DNA from: Sycobia sp. Sy_11 | Lineage: Eukaryota > Arthropoda > Insecta > Hymenoptera > Epichrysomallidae | Reading direction: 5' to 3' | Length of the DNA stretch: 64,000 nt | NCBI GenBank assembly: GCA_018907035.1 | Contig: JACCIC010000002.1 | Coordinates: 7,001,001 to 7,065,000 of the forward strand | In this document: one piece after another, positions 1 through 10,866 of the stretch | Layout: the number at the start of each line of letters is the position of its first letter | Position numbering within the stretch: position 1 is the first letter of the stretch | Notes under the pieces: generated by a model | Database searches by the model: none | What the model was told of the DNA's origin: nothing | What the model saw: the letters and a program-made list of their open reading frames with translations, nothing else | Made by a program: the position numbers and the translations under genes

Positions 1-937
1 AGGAAAGTAATTGTTCTTTTCCTAACCTAAAGTATATATAATATTTATGTAGGCAAAAATGTTATTATTGCCTACGCAGATTTAATATTTATATACATCC
101 TAAAAATTTTTTATGATCGTTTTTTATGACAACTAAAGCACTTTAATTCCCAAAATTTCAAACATTTTTATTTTTTTTGCAGGATATTCTTTTAGCTACG
201 ATTAAAACTCATAATTTCAGGAGGAAATGAGAGTCTTGAGTATTCACAACGTGTAATTGATGCATTTGAGTTATTACTTCGATATGCACTCCTATTATAT
301 AAAACGGATAAGAAAAAATAACGTGAAAAGAATATATAATTTTTAATTCAAATGTAAAATATCATAAAACCATAATTATTTTGGAATGTAGAAGAGTATG
401 ATTGTGTATTTATAGTACTGTATTTTGTGTAAGGAGTAAGTACAACTCCTAAATTAATATATTATATTATAAATATTTAAATATATAGTTATCTATATAA
501 AGCAATTTTTAAATTTATTCTTATATTACACATCATTATACAGTGATTGGCACTTTGTATAATTTATACAATTTATATAATAAAGAGCTTTTATAGAAAC
601 TTTTTGTAAGAAAACTGTTACAGGTTCAAATACTAAAATAATTTTTAATGAAGTAACACTATTTGACAATAGCACTTATATATTAGAAATTACTATCTTT
701 TTCAATAAGTATCTTTTCAATAGTTTCATTACTATCTACTCAATAGGTAATTATAAAAATTTTATTTTAAAATATATTCTTGTACGGCTATAAAGTTTTC
801 ATTAGTATTTCATACATTGTAATTTTTTGGAATAAATATGTCAGATTAAATAAAGTCAATATGTCAAAATACAAAAATTATACATATATTCCCGCCAAAA
901 ATATCACGATATATAATATAGAAATATTTTTTGTAAA

Positions 938-940
<3 letters not shown>

Positions 941-986
<46 letters not shown>
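941..986. repeat. (TA)n microsatellite
   Basis: About 23 uninterrupted AT units. The short open frame running through it is an artefact (Ile-Tyr repeats). Confidence 0.95.
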
Positions 987-990
<4 letters not shown>

Positions 991-1723
991 TTTCAATAAT
1001 TATAATGTAGAATATAATATGCCATTATATTAGAAGCTGTACTTGCTCTCTATGTACAAACCAATCCTATTAAATATACAATCATACTGTTCTGCTTACT
1101 TTCCCAGAAGATGGTGATTTTATATTTTTCATTTAAAGTAAAAATTATATATTCTTTCCACTCTAATTTTTCACTATTTTGCATATTGGACACCTTGCAA
1201 CTAAAATAATAGTTATTTTTGTTGCATTAACATCAGATTATATCTATAATATTAATATTATCTTACGAACAATCAAACCGCCCCCTTCAAAACTCTAATT
1301 TATCATTATTTTTATAATTATTTATACTTTAAATGACCCTTTAAAATTAAAAATAAAGAAGGCCATACGTATTATACGATTTGTTTAATTATTAATACGT
1401 AAAAAATTAATATGTTTGTACTATTACCTTATTTTTATTTTCTTTACATATAAGAATCTTATTATATAAATATAAATACTTCATACCCTCGTGTCCCACT
1501 CTGGGGAAGGGGAGATGAAGCAAATTGTCTTTTGGGAAGCTTTACATTTTTGATGAATTGATTTAATAATTTTTTTCTTCAAAAATAGCACCTTAAATTA
1601 TAGGTTTTTGTCTATCACTTGCATATTGAAATTTAAAATAACTGAACTTATTTGAATTTTGGGTGCCCGTCATGTCTCGTCTGTATATAACAGTTTGTCT
1701 CTATTTTTTTAATGAAATATATA

Positions 1724-1726
<3 letters not shown>

Positions 1727-1772
<46 letters not shown>
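1727..1772. repeat. (TA)n microsatellite
   Basis: About 23 AT units, uninterrupted. Confidence 0.95.
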
Positions 1773-1776
<4 letters not shown>

Positions 1777-2518
1777 TTGCCATTAATAAATAATTATTTC
1801 TATTGAATTATTGTTTACATGTTTATTTAATTAATCATTAAATAACAATTATTATTGAAATAAAATTTTAATTAGCTATTATTTTTAATTCATAAAAAGT
1901 TAAATATGGAGATAATTAACATTTTAGGAGAGAAAAGAATAATCCATCAGAATACATGACCAAGAATTGTATCAAGACCCATCTCCATTCATCAGGTAAT
2001 CGTTATGTTGATACCTGAAATATATATATATTATCGGATCAGCTGTACGACATTTGTTGAGAGGTTGGGTCGACTCTATTCGGATTTGTGGTTCATTCGT
2101 TTAGAAAATCGTAAACACTCGCATGCTGTCTATCAAATCGTATACAATGCGATGTTGCCACTACTTTTTACACGATTTTGGAAACAGTGTTGAACGAATT
2201 GATAGAATACACCAGCTGCCAGCGCAATGATACGATTTGCGCGAACGTGGACCGTTATGCCCGTAATACAGTTATTGACCATATACTCAAATACATGATT
2301 CCTTTATCTGATCATTACAGTTTTAGTATGACAAAGTAATTCATCAACACAAGCTATTGTATTAATTAAAAATAATGATTAATTAAATTTTCATTTAATT
2401 GAAAATAATACCTTATTAAATATATATATATATATATCTCGATAAAAATTAAAAAGTAATTATAAATTATTACAAGTTAATTAAAAAATATCTCAACCCT
2501 GAGATATGTATACCTAAG

Positions 2519-2520
<2 letters not shown>

Positions 2521-2573
<53 letters not shown>
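2521..2573. repeat. (TA)n microsatellite
   Basis: About 26 TA units. It ends about 15 bases before the left terminal repeat of the element at 2589. Confidence 0.95.
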
Positions 2574-2576
<3 letters not shown>

Positions 2577-2588
2577 AATGTGGATTCA

Positions 2589-3073
2589 TAAATATTTTTA
2601 TCGGTCTTACAGCCTTTATACAATAAAATATTATACTAATAGAATGACAGTCAGACTCTCCTAGTTTATAGTAGCCCCCATAAAATTGAAAATACAAATT
2701 ACTAATAACACATAAAATAAAAAATCAATTAAATTAAAAATTAAAAATTAAAAATAATACACATAAAGTAATCTATATTCTATGTTAATAAAGGAGAATC
2801 TGATTTCCCCCACCAGCTAAAATTTAAATTTACTTTTCATTTCCAACGTTTTGAACAGTTCCGGCTCATCTTCAAGGACTAAACTCTAATATAATTTACT
2901 TCATTCTAACTTTTTTATTTATTTTTTATTTAATTTAATTTTTATTTTACTATTTAGTTGTAATTTCTATTTCAGATTGTACGGTGCTGATTATAAATAA
3001 GGACTGCCGGATACTCATTATATTAGTATATTATATTATTGTAGAAAAACTGTAAGACCAATAAAAATTTTTA
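2589..3073. mobile_element. MITE-like element with GGTCTTACAG terminal inverted repeats, longest copy
   Basis: The left end reads TAAATATTTTTATCGGTCTT and continues ACAGCCTTTATAC; the reverse complement of the right end reads TAAAAATTTTTATTGGTCTT and continues ACAG. The imperfect terminal inverted repeat is about 60 bp and continues into the similar ATATTATACTAAT / ATATAATATACTAAT segments. The interior is AT-rich and non-coding but contains a GC-richer stretch near 2847-2880 (AACGTTTTGAACAGTTCCGG followed by CTCATCTTCAAGG) that is shared with the copy at about 36.4-36.8 kb. No transposase is visible, so a non-autonomous DNA transposon is the likeliest reading. The GACGTTTCGAAC...CATCTTCAAGG motif also reminds me of terminal regions of some retroelements, so class is uncertain. 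Confidence 0.6.
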
Positions 3074-3083
3074 TCAATTTACA

Positions 3084-3402
3084 GTCGAATTCTCTACCTT
3101 TTCAGCTGAAGCATTAGCTTCAGATATATGCTAAATACTTCTTGGTATCAGATATGTTCAATCCACTCGACACAGCTTCATCTTATATATGTGCATATTC
3201 AAAATGTATACTAAATTCACTGCAAAATCTCAGCGCCAATAATTAAGAAGTTAATGAAATGAATTATAAACTCATAAAATTCAATAAATCAAGAAAAGAA
3301 ATCAAAATAGAAGTCTTAAGGACATCTGCTCATTCAAACAGCACTGAAAATCGTATTGCCAGCAAAGCAGCCAAAGAAGCAGTTCTAATACAGCGTAAAA
3401 AA
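3084..3402 (+). pseudogene. retroelement RNase H-like fragment (decayed)
   Basis: In the frame of 3301, the translation contains AHSNSTENRIASKAAKEAV, close to the C-terminal signature of RNase H domains of non-LTR retrotransposons (pattern HxGIxGNExADxxAKEA). The stretch just upstream (IKIEVLRTS) fits the preceding beta strand. About 200 bases upstream, near 3099, a different frame gives FSAEALA, like the FxAEAxAI block earlier in the same domain. Frames change and stops (for example TAA at 3244-3246) intervene, so this is a relic. It abuts the right end of the element at 2589-3073, suggesting nested insertions. The glycine and acidic residues of the signature are partly lost. Confidence 0.5.
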
Positions 3403-4351
3403 TAAAATATAACAACGCCGCAAATATGTTAATACGAAAAAGAATGGCACTACATGCGATAGAAATATATTGTAATAACATATGGATAGAGGAAAAAAAA
3501 CAATAAAGACAAATTTTTTTCGAACCAAGTTAAATTTTACAATAATAGTTATTTATTTTTGAAAGTTCTTAATATTCTAAAAACATATCAAACTCGCTTA
3601 GTTATTTTGTTTTTCTTAAAAAATTTATTATAAATGTATACTTAGTCATTAGTTTTATTTTTTATGTAGTTAAAAATTGAATAAATTTTTATTATTTATT
3701 AGACCAAATTTCTGAATCTAAAATTTATGTTCCTCGAAAAAAGTCCTATTTTCGTAACATAGATGGGGGCTACGCTGTGATTTTATCACCAAGCCACGTA
3801 GAACCTAAACTTGCGAATGTATCTTTTTATAAAATGTTCTATATCATATTTAATTTTAAATAAATGAAATATACAAATTGGTTTTTAAACGTAGTATTTT
3901 TATTATTTATAGTTATTGTATCATTTTCGTATTGTAATTAAATTTTTGGTCATTCTTACTGTTGCAGGTTGAAATTTTAATTGCAATATTTATTGTAAAA
4001 ACTAAGTAAGAAAAAATGATAATAAAAAATCAACTACGACTCTTAAAATATTAATACAAGATCTTATTTAACCTATAATTTAAAAAATAACAATAATTAA
4101 GCATAAATAAATAAAAAAAATGTTAAAAACCTATTTTTAAATAAATGGTTAACAAATTTAATTAAACGATAAAAAAGAAATAACAGAGAAAAATTTAACT
4201 AAAAGTTAAAACATAAAACTATGCCCAGAAAATATTAAATATGAAAAATATTAAAATATAAAATAGTAGTATCCCCGCTAAAAGAATCAATTCAATTTCA
4301 GGTAACATTATATCATATTATGTTGCAAAATTCAGAAGGGATTTTATATAA

Positions 4352-4409
<58 letters not shown>

Positions 4410-5580
4410 GAACACTGCATCAGACAAATGACACAATCTTTATTCGAATTTGTTTTTTAAATTTTTTAATATAAATCGATAAAAACAATTGAAATTTGTT
4501 TTCAAATATTATATAATTTTTATTAATTTATTATTTTCTAAAATACGCTTATTTAGAATAAGTAATCTAAAAATATTTAATACAATAAATAAAATAATCT
4601 ATTTTAGATAAATATCAAATAATGATTTAATTATTTTTTTAAATTACATAATTTTATATTAAGAATAGTCTAGAGTGCCATTATGTTCCATATAATTAGT
4701 ATTTTTATATTCTTTACCCGATAGAATCAAGTACGGTTCTGTCAAATTATAGATTACCATTCCAATTTTAGATTAAAAATACAAATTTATAAGATAAAAT
4801 TGTAAAAAAAAATAATACAATAAAAATGTAATTGTAAAGAAAAAAGTGCACGGCAATCCTGACAAATTCAAATTTATTTAGATAATACGCAAAACTATAA
4901 AAATTTAATATTTTTATTTACTACTTTCATATTATAGCATTGCAATAACAAAACTAATATTTTATACATAAAGCCAATAAAATGAAAATATTGAATTTCT
5001 TTATATCTAAAAATTATACGTGTAAAGAATATCAACTTGGTTTTCTATAAAATGACGAAGAAAAATTCCTTAGATTACATTCCTAGTACTAAAAAATAAT
5101 TTCAAATTTAAGTGTAGAAAAAAGGAGTTATAATGGCTGATTTATTGCGCAAGAATAGATTAAAAGTAGAATTTCACAGGAATACTAAAAAATTAGAAAC
5201 AAATCAAAGAATGACCAATAAAAGCTGAAAAAATACTTTCAAAACTTTCAGAACAGAATCGAAAATTAGCGTTATACATCACCTCGTAGGCATCTAATAA
5301 TTTTGAGTAGGCTGAAATCTAGTCACTACGAACTAAAAATAATTGAACTATTATGGTTATAAAATAGACAAATCTTAGAATGAAAAATTTCAACATTGTT
5401 ATAGTAAAATTAAGAAAAAGGTATAAACTAGGTCCTTTTATTTCTGTCTAGTAAATAATAATTTATTATGTTATTTGTTTAATAAAAAATAATTTAATAG
5501 AATACATAAAGTAACAGTTTGAAAGAATTATAAAATAATAAAGTCTATTGTTATCTTCAAGCGTATCGAGTTTTGGTACC
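3403..5580. other. AT-rich intergenic DNA, nothing recognised
   Basis: No open frame of note on either strand. There is a TA tract at about 4355-4406. Composition changes to GC-richer near 5590, where the upstream region of the first gag-like gene begins. Confidence 0.6.
4355..4406. repeat. (TA)n microsatellite
   Basis: About 26 AT units. Confidence 0.95.
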
Positions 5581-5698
5581 TAAGTATATGGTCCTTCCCC
5601 CCGACCACACCGCAGGAGACTTCGCGCTTTGTACGCATTGTAAAATTTGTTGTCATTCGACCCCCATCATATTACAGCGATTAACCGCAATACTCCTG

Positions 5699-5707
5699 TA
5701 TATATAA
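5699..5707 (+). promoter_or_regulatory. possible TATA box of the 5907 gene
   Basis: TATATAAA lies about 200 bases upstream of the ATG at 5907, in a GC-richer patch (about 5590-5740) unlike the surrounding AT-rich DNA. I see no good initiator at +1, so this is a weak call. If transcription began further upstream, a short upstream frame of 10 codons (ATG at 5710, TGA at 5740-5742) would precede the gene. Confidence 0.3.
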
Positions 5708-5906
5708 ACATGGTTCGAGAGCCCTACGTCTCGGCAATCTGATTTATTGTTTTTCGAAGAATATTATGTGTTTATATATTTTGTATAGTTCGCTTTCCGA
5801 CGCACTCTCCAAGAATCAAGCAGTATCGTATAACGCCCCAAACGACAGATTCTAATAACCCAATAATTCTCATAACTCAATAATCCAATAACATATTCTA
5901 ACAAGA

Positions 5907-6680
5907 ATGTCGTCGGACGAGAAGAGGGGTTCGGTGAAGATAACCTCGCCGTCGGCCGTCTACTATCTGCCCGAGTTCATGGAGGACGATCCCGAGCTCT
6001 GGTTCCACATGTGCGATGAGCTCTTCGGCGTCGCCGGGATCGACGACGACACCAAGAGGTTCACTCTGGCTCTGCGTGCCCTGCCGCCGCGCCGGTGGCG
6101 CCAGGTCGCCAAGCTGATCAAGAAGCCCAGCTCCACCGGCAGCAGCAAGTACGAGGATCTCCAGATCCTGCTCGTGAAGCGGATACGCGCGGAGCGGCTC
6201 GAGTCCGAGTACAGGCCCCTCCTCGACCTCGAGGAGTTCGAGGTGATCGGCGATCCAGGCCGGCTACCCCTGCCCTCGCGCTTCCTGCGCCGGCTGCGCG
6301 AGCTCAGCCGGGGCGAACTGTCGGGCGAGACTCTGCGGCCGATCTGGCTGAGGAAGCTGCCGGCTTTCGTCAGGGCGGCGGTCGAGCCGCACGGCGCCGA
6401 GGTCGACCTCGACAAGGCCGCCGGCATCGCCGACTCCGTCTACGAGGCCAAGATTAACGAGGAGCGCGCCCAAGAGGAGGCCGCCGCTCGACAGCGGCGG
6501 ACCCCGGGCGACGCACTCAATCCGATGTCCAGGTGCGGATCCGTGGCCGGCTCGGTCAGGTCGGAGTTCGAGGAGTCGGTGCTCAGCCAGTTGAAGGTGA
6601 TGCGCAACGAGATACGATCCCTGGGCGTATCCGAGCGAGAGATTAAGGAGATTCTCGACGACGACGATAACGAGGATTGA
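5907..6680 (+). CDS. gag-like (Ty3/gypsy capsid-type) protein, intact gag-only gene
   Basis: A single uninterrupted frame of 257 codons; the ATG has A at -3 and no upstream in-frame coding is seen. Visible blocks in order: YLPEF..DDPELWF at residues 20-33; RRWRQVAKLI at 62-71; LLDLEEFEVIGDP near 105-117, followed by FLRRLRELS near 126-134; LRPIWLRKLPAFVRAAV at 143-159; DLDKAAGIADS near 167-177; a probable amphipathic helix near 222-240; and an acidic tail ending DDDDNED. The order and spacing match the gag of arthropod gypsy-like retrotransposons (the region I recall as DUF7041). In that family gag builds the particle shell and is followed by a zinc knuckle and pol; here the protein stops with no CCHC motif, and no protease, reverse transcriptase, integrase or LTR is seen nearby. 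The coding sequence is strongly GC-rich in an AT-rich setting. It is probably intronless. A domesticated capsid-like host protein is inferred; an orphan transposon fragment is the alternative. Certain as a gag relative, uncertain as to function. Confidence 0.85.
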   Translation: MSSDEKRGSVKITSPSAVYYLPEFMEDDPELWFHMCDELFGVAGIDDDTKRFTLALRALPPRRWRQVAKLIKKPSSTGSSKYEDLQILLVKRIRAERLESEYRPLLDLEEFEVIGDPGRLPLPSRFLRRLRELSRGELSGETLRPIWLRKLPAFVRAAVEPHGAEVDLDKAAGIADSVYEAKINEERAQEEAAARQRRTPGDALNPMSRCGSVAGSVRSEFEESVLSQLKVMRNEIRSLGVSEREIKEILDDDDNED

Positions 6681-7140
6681 AATCTGTACATTTATAACTG
6701 TGTGCGTGCGCGCGTGTGTTCCTTGCGTGGAACGACGATTTTACTTCTTTCATTTGGGAGTGTATGAATAATAAGTGTTGCGTATAATCGATGCCCCGTG
6801 ATTAGTTTGTTTATTTTTAACGAAATTCCTCTCATAATTTTAACGAGTTTTCCCAAGAATTTTAGAAGTTATCAAAGTATCAACTATTGTGTTCATTATC
6901 ATCGTTATCATTATTATATATTTTATTTAATATTGTTGGTGTGTTTCATTTGGTTCAATTCGTACTCTATTATGCAAATTATCAACTGTGTAGTATTAAC
7001 TGTTAGGAGGTTAAATTCAAATTGATCAAATGACGATATATTGACGTGACTATTTATATATTATCTTATCAACATAACATATTTCATATATTTTTAACCA
7101 ATTCCTTATCTAGATTTTCGAACGCATTTAATACAGTAGA

Positions 7141-7146
7141 AATAAA
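7141..7146 (+). promoter_or_regulatory. candidate polyadenylation signal of the 5907 gene
   Basis: AATAAA, about 460 bases after the stop codon; two later AATAAA hexamers (7269, 7327) are equally possible. Confidence 0.35.
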
Positions 7147-8266
7147 TTTGTCTTTGTTAGGCATACAAGACTTTTTTAATGATATTTTTACATAGTATAT
7201 AAATATGTGTGTGTTTATTTTACATCTGTACTTAACTACTAATCATAATATATTATAAAAGAATTGAGAATAAAATCAATGTTTTTTTGTAAAGAATATT
7301 TTTCCAGTCGATGTACATTCATATGCAATAAAGGCTAGCGTCCTTAAATTACGTAAAGGGCTCAAGCAACGTTTGAGAGAGGAGGGATCTCAAAAATATT
7401 AATATATTTTTAAATGGGGATGGGGCAGATTCAGTAGTGTATATTTTACTTAGAATAGAAAAAGAACGATAGACTGACTTATAAATGAAGTTCATATTAT
7501 AGTTATAGATTAAAATAAAAAAAATAAGTAAAGTGTAAAAATATCAGTTTTGAAAAAAAAGAAAAATTTTTTAAAAATATATCTTATGTACGAATAATGA
7601 AAGTCTTTACTATATTCAATTAATAATCTATATACATTTAACAAATTAATACATATATTACTATCTCATGTAAATAGATTACTTCTAAAATCTATTACAG
7701 GTGATAATTCGTTTGAACCGTACAAAAACCGTACAAAAAAATAAAGATTACTTTTAAAATTGTTTCCTTATTAACGTATGGATAATAAATCTAAAAGAGC
7801 ACTTGCACTTGCTTTCACCGATAACTGTAAACTTTGCGGCGTTACATTGGACTTGCCTGATAATAACAAAATGATTATAATTTATATTTACTATTAATCA
7901 TATAAATGTATAATATACGATTGACTTTATTATAAATAAACAAAAAATTCATAACAAATATTTGAACGGTTTTATAAATATCGTGCATTATATTTAGGAG
8001 TGCTGGATACCTCTGACGGTAGTCGAATCGATCGCAGCGACTACAAGATAAATTAATTGCGATGGTTTGCAGAACTAATCCGAATGTTCTGCATAACCGA
8101 CTTTTTAGGGTTGTAGCTTTATTATAATTTTTGATAAGTGGAAGAGTGGAACCCGTATTATATAGATTTGGGTTTCCAAGCGACAATGAGTCATACATAT
8201 ACGCATGGACATAATAAGATAAGCAACAAGATGTTTAAGGTATCATTTATCGCCCTTGTATATAAG

Positions 8267-8269
<3 letters not shown>

Positions 8270-8324
<55 letters not shown>

Positions 8325-8328
8325 TATA
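8270..8328. repeat. (TA)n microsatellite with a CATA break
   Basis: About 49 bases of pure TA, then ACATATATATA. Confidence 0.9.
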
Positions 8329-8690
8329 GAGTACAGCTCTGATGAGATTTGAATGATATTGTCCAATATTTTCAAACGACGAGGAGTCAGAACCTCTGAA
8401 TGTTCCTGCTGAGTAACTTATAGGTTGCACCTATCGTCGAGCCTATCGCTGTACTTGTAATTATTCTGCGCACCTGCTTTTGCTTAAAATTTATGTATGT
8501 ATTTATTTATGTATTTTGGGTTGCTGATTGCGAATATCATAGTGGCTTGATGCATATTTCGAATTTACATAGAATCAGAAAAAATTCTTAAAAATGCTGG
8601 TTTTGCAAATTGGTTTCAGAAACTACTATACATATCAAAAAATATTTTTAATAAAATTTGTAATTTTTATAAAAATATATATTTTTTGTG

Positions 8691-8906
8691 AAATTATTCT
8701 GTTTGTTTATTTATAATATTGCAGTGATTGTGGACATAACCTCACTTATGATGGAATTATCTATTGAAGAAATTGTTAAAAAAAAATTATCTGAATTACT
8801 TATGTATATTATAGAGTAATTGCAATAATTTACTTTATTCTGAAAATTATAGTATAATATTTTAAAGAACATATAATAAATCGTTTATGATCATAAATGT
8901 ATATTA

Positions 8907-8970
<64 letters not shown>

Positions 8971-9246
8971 AATGTATCAATATAGAGTAGATTAAAATAA
9001 ATATAAATGAAAAGTATGTTGTTTGAATGTGAAGGAAACTAGGAATCATGTACGTGATTTATGAATTATATTTAATATGTAGTATCAGAGACATAGGTTG
9101 ATCAACTACGTTAACATTAAAATCTACGTCAAACTCGTATTTTTTAAAAATATGTTTAAGCTCGTGTCATAACGTATAGTAATTTAAAATACTTATACAT
9201 TTTTTGATTGATAATGCATATTGCAGCAAATACAAAACTTCAAATT
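8691..9246 (+). repeat. inverted repeat arm A (left)
   Basis: Starts AAATTATTCTGTTTG and ends AAAACTTCAAATT. It pairs with 9851-10331. It is longer than the other arm because of the TA expansion at 8911-8965. Confidence 0.9.
8911..8965. repeat. (TA)n microsatellite inside arm A
   Basis: About 27 AT units present only in the left arm, with AAATGTAT just outside each side, so it arose or was inserted after the arms were duplicated. Confidence 0.9.
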
Positions 9247-9248
9247 CG

Positions 9249-9331
9249 AACGAAAACGACAACGTCGCATTGGACAGAAGCGTACAACTATATCTATATA
9301 TATTTATTGCTACGTCACGAGCTGCGACGTT
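9249..9331 (+). repeat. direct repeat block B, left copy
   Basis: Same orientation and nearly the same sequence as 10778-10861, including AACGACAACGTCGCATTGGA and the CTATATCTATATATATTTAT stretch. Confidence 0.85.
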
Positions 9332-9334
9332 GCT

Positions 9335-9650
9335 GTTTTCATTTAAATCATACAGAAGCTAAGCCAAAACACATCAAATATGCGCACGAGTATCAAAAAG
9401 CAATTCAGACCCAAACTCCAATGCCTGCTACATAATGCATACGAATTTTCATTCTGCAAAAAATCAAGACTTTCCAAAGAGAAAAAAGAAATTTTTTTTG
9501 CAAAAGAAATTTCAAACTAAGTCTTATGATTTTGTGCTAAAATGGATATTCCTTAATTAGTTCAAAAAATTTAATTTTAATTTTTAGTTCTTATATTATA
9601 TTGTAGTAAATAAAGCGTAAGAACAAAAAGAGAAAATCCATTGATTGTCT
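9335..9650 (+). repeat. inverted repeat arm C (left)
   Basis: Pairs with about 10486-10786. Shared stretches include GCAATTCAG, GATACTCGTGCGCATATT (as the reverse complement) and GTGCTAAAATGGATATTC. There are many substitutions and small indels compared with arm A. Confidence 0.85.
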
Positions 9651-9753
9651 GCAATATTAAATATATAATTAATAATATAAATCAAAAATTGAAAATAAAA
9701 TTCTTGCTATTAAATGCTAAAATAAAATAAAATAAAAGTATAGAAGTTTTTTT

Positions 9754-9775
9754 AACTTAGTTAAAAAACTAAGTT
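9754..9775. repeat. short hairpin in the spacer
   Basis: AACTTAGTT and AACTAAGTT flank a 4-base AAAA loop, with T- and A-rich extensions outside. Confidence 0.6.
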
Positions 9776-9850
9776 TAAAAGTTATACGTTATCTAAATTA
9801 TAACTACAAGATATAAGATTTACATTCTACAACATTTTACAATAGGATAG

Positions 9851-10331
9851 AATTTGAAGTTTTGTATTTTCTACAATATGCATTATCAATCAAAAAATGT
9901 ATAAGTATTTTAAATTACTATACGTTATGACACGAGCTTAAACATATTTTTAAAAAATACGAGTTTGACGTAGATTTTAATGTTAACGTAGTTGATCAAC
10001 CTATGTCTCTGATACTACATATTAAATATAATTCATAAATCACGTACATGATTCCTAGTTTCCTTCACATTCAAACAACATACTTTTCATTTATATTTAT
10101 TTTAATCTACTCTATATTGATACATTTATGATTATAAACGATTTATTATATGTTCTTTAAAATATTATACTATAATTTTCAGAATAAAATAAATTATTGC
10201 AATTACTCTATAATATACATAAGTAATTCAGATAATTTTTTTTTAACAATTTCTTCAATAGCTAATTCCATCATAAGTGAGGTTATGTCCACAATCACTG
10301 CAATATTATAAATAAACAAACAGAATAATTT
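9851..10331 (-). repeat. inverted repeat arm A (right)
   Basis: Reverse complement of 8691-9246, without the TA tract. The mismatches I see are mainly close to the ends. Confidence 0.9.
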
Positions 10332-10485
10332 CGTTATTAATTTATACAGAAAACGACTCTATGATTTAGATTAATCTTTGTGTTAAATCGGAATTACACG
10401 AATTGTCTATCAATATGTATATCATACCAATAAGTAATAATACAGAGTATTTTTTATTTATATTATTATTTATATTTTTATTATT

Positions 10486-10786
10486 TGAGACAATAAATGG
10501 ATTTTCTCTTTTTGTTCATACGCGTTATTTACTACAATATAATATAAACATTAAAAATTAAAATTAAATTTTTTAAATTAATTAAAGAATATCCATTTTA
10601 GCACAAAATCATAAGACTCAATTTGAAATTTCTACAATGGAAGAAAAGAAAGTCTTAATTTTCTGCAGAATCAAAAATTCGTCTGCATGATAAACCTGGC
10701 ATCGGAGTTGGATCTGAATTGCTTTTTGATACTCGTGCGCATATTAGATGTTTTGGCTTAGCCTCTGTAATGATATAAACGAAAAC
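10486..10786 (-). repeat. inverted repeat arm C (right)
   Basis: Diverged reverse complement of about 9335-9650; its outer end overlaps the start of the second block B. Confidence 0.85.
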
Positions 10787-10861
10787 GACAACGTCGCATT
10801 GGACAAAAGCGTATAACTATATCTATATATATTTATTGCCTACGTCACGAGCTGTGACGTA
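10778..10861 (+). repeat. direct repeat block B, right copy
   Basis: Second copy of 9249-9331 with a few substitutions and one extra C. Its 3' end forms the hairpin at 10836-10866 rather than the inverted end seen in the left copy. Confidence 0.85.
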
Positions 10862-10866
10862 GGCAA
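10836..10866. repeat. perfect 13-bp hairpin with CRE-like half sites
   Basis: TTGCCTACGTCAC and GTGACGTAGGCAA flank a 5-base GAGCT loop. The stem contains ACGTCAC/GTGACGT, a CREB/AP-1-like half site. It marks the right boundary of the inverted duplication. Confidence 0.8.

Larger units (their letters stand above)
1..2588. other. AT-rich intergenic DNA, no gene seen
   Basis: The stretch is very AT-rich with stop codons in all frames. It holds TA microsatellites at about 941-986, 1727-1772 and 2521-2573. Around 1990-2290 the base composition is more balanced, with a short open frame of about 62 codons that I do not recognise; I see no start context, splice structure or motif to support it as a gene. 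Confidence 0.6.
6681..8690. other. 3' flank of the first gag-like gene and AT-rich spacer
   Basis: The first canonical AATAAA after the stop is at 7141-7146, with further ones at 7269-7274 and 7327-7332. The rest is AT-rich with no supported gene. A TA tract lies at about 8270-8328. Short frames here are low-complexity. Confidence 0.55.
8691..10866. mobile_element. complex inverted duplication, probable foldback-type element
   Basis: Three blocks occur twice. Block A (8691-9246) reappears inverted at 9851-10331, and about 220 bases of it (roughly 9000-9222) look identical. Block B (9249-9331) reappears in the same orientation at 10778-10861. Block C (9335-9650) reappears inverted at about 10486-10786, clearly more diverged. 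Block B of the left copy is itself bounded by short inverted ends (GAAAACGACAACGTCGCA and TGCGACGTTGCTGTTTTC). Left arm A carries a (TA)n insertion at 8911-8965 flanked by AAATGTAT on both sides, which arm A' lacks. No transposase frame is seen. Order is A-B-C-spacer-A'-C'-B. This fits a non-autonomous foldback element or successive inverted insertions of one family; a transcript would fold into long double-stranded RNA. Confidence 0.75.

Noticed and set aside
5963..6691. Reverse-strand and alternative-frame open frames within the 5907 gene
   Set aside because: Shadows caused by the high GC of the gag-like coding sequence.
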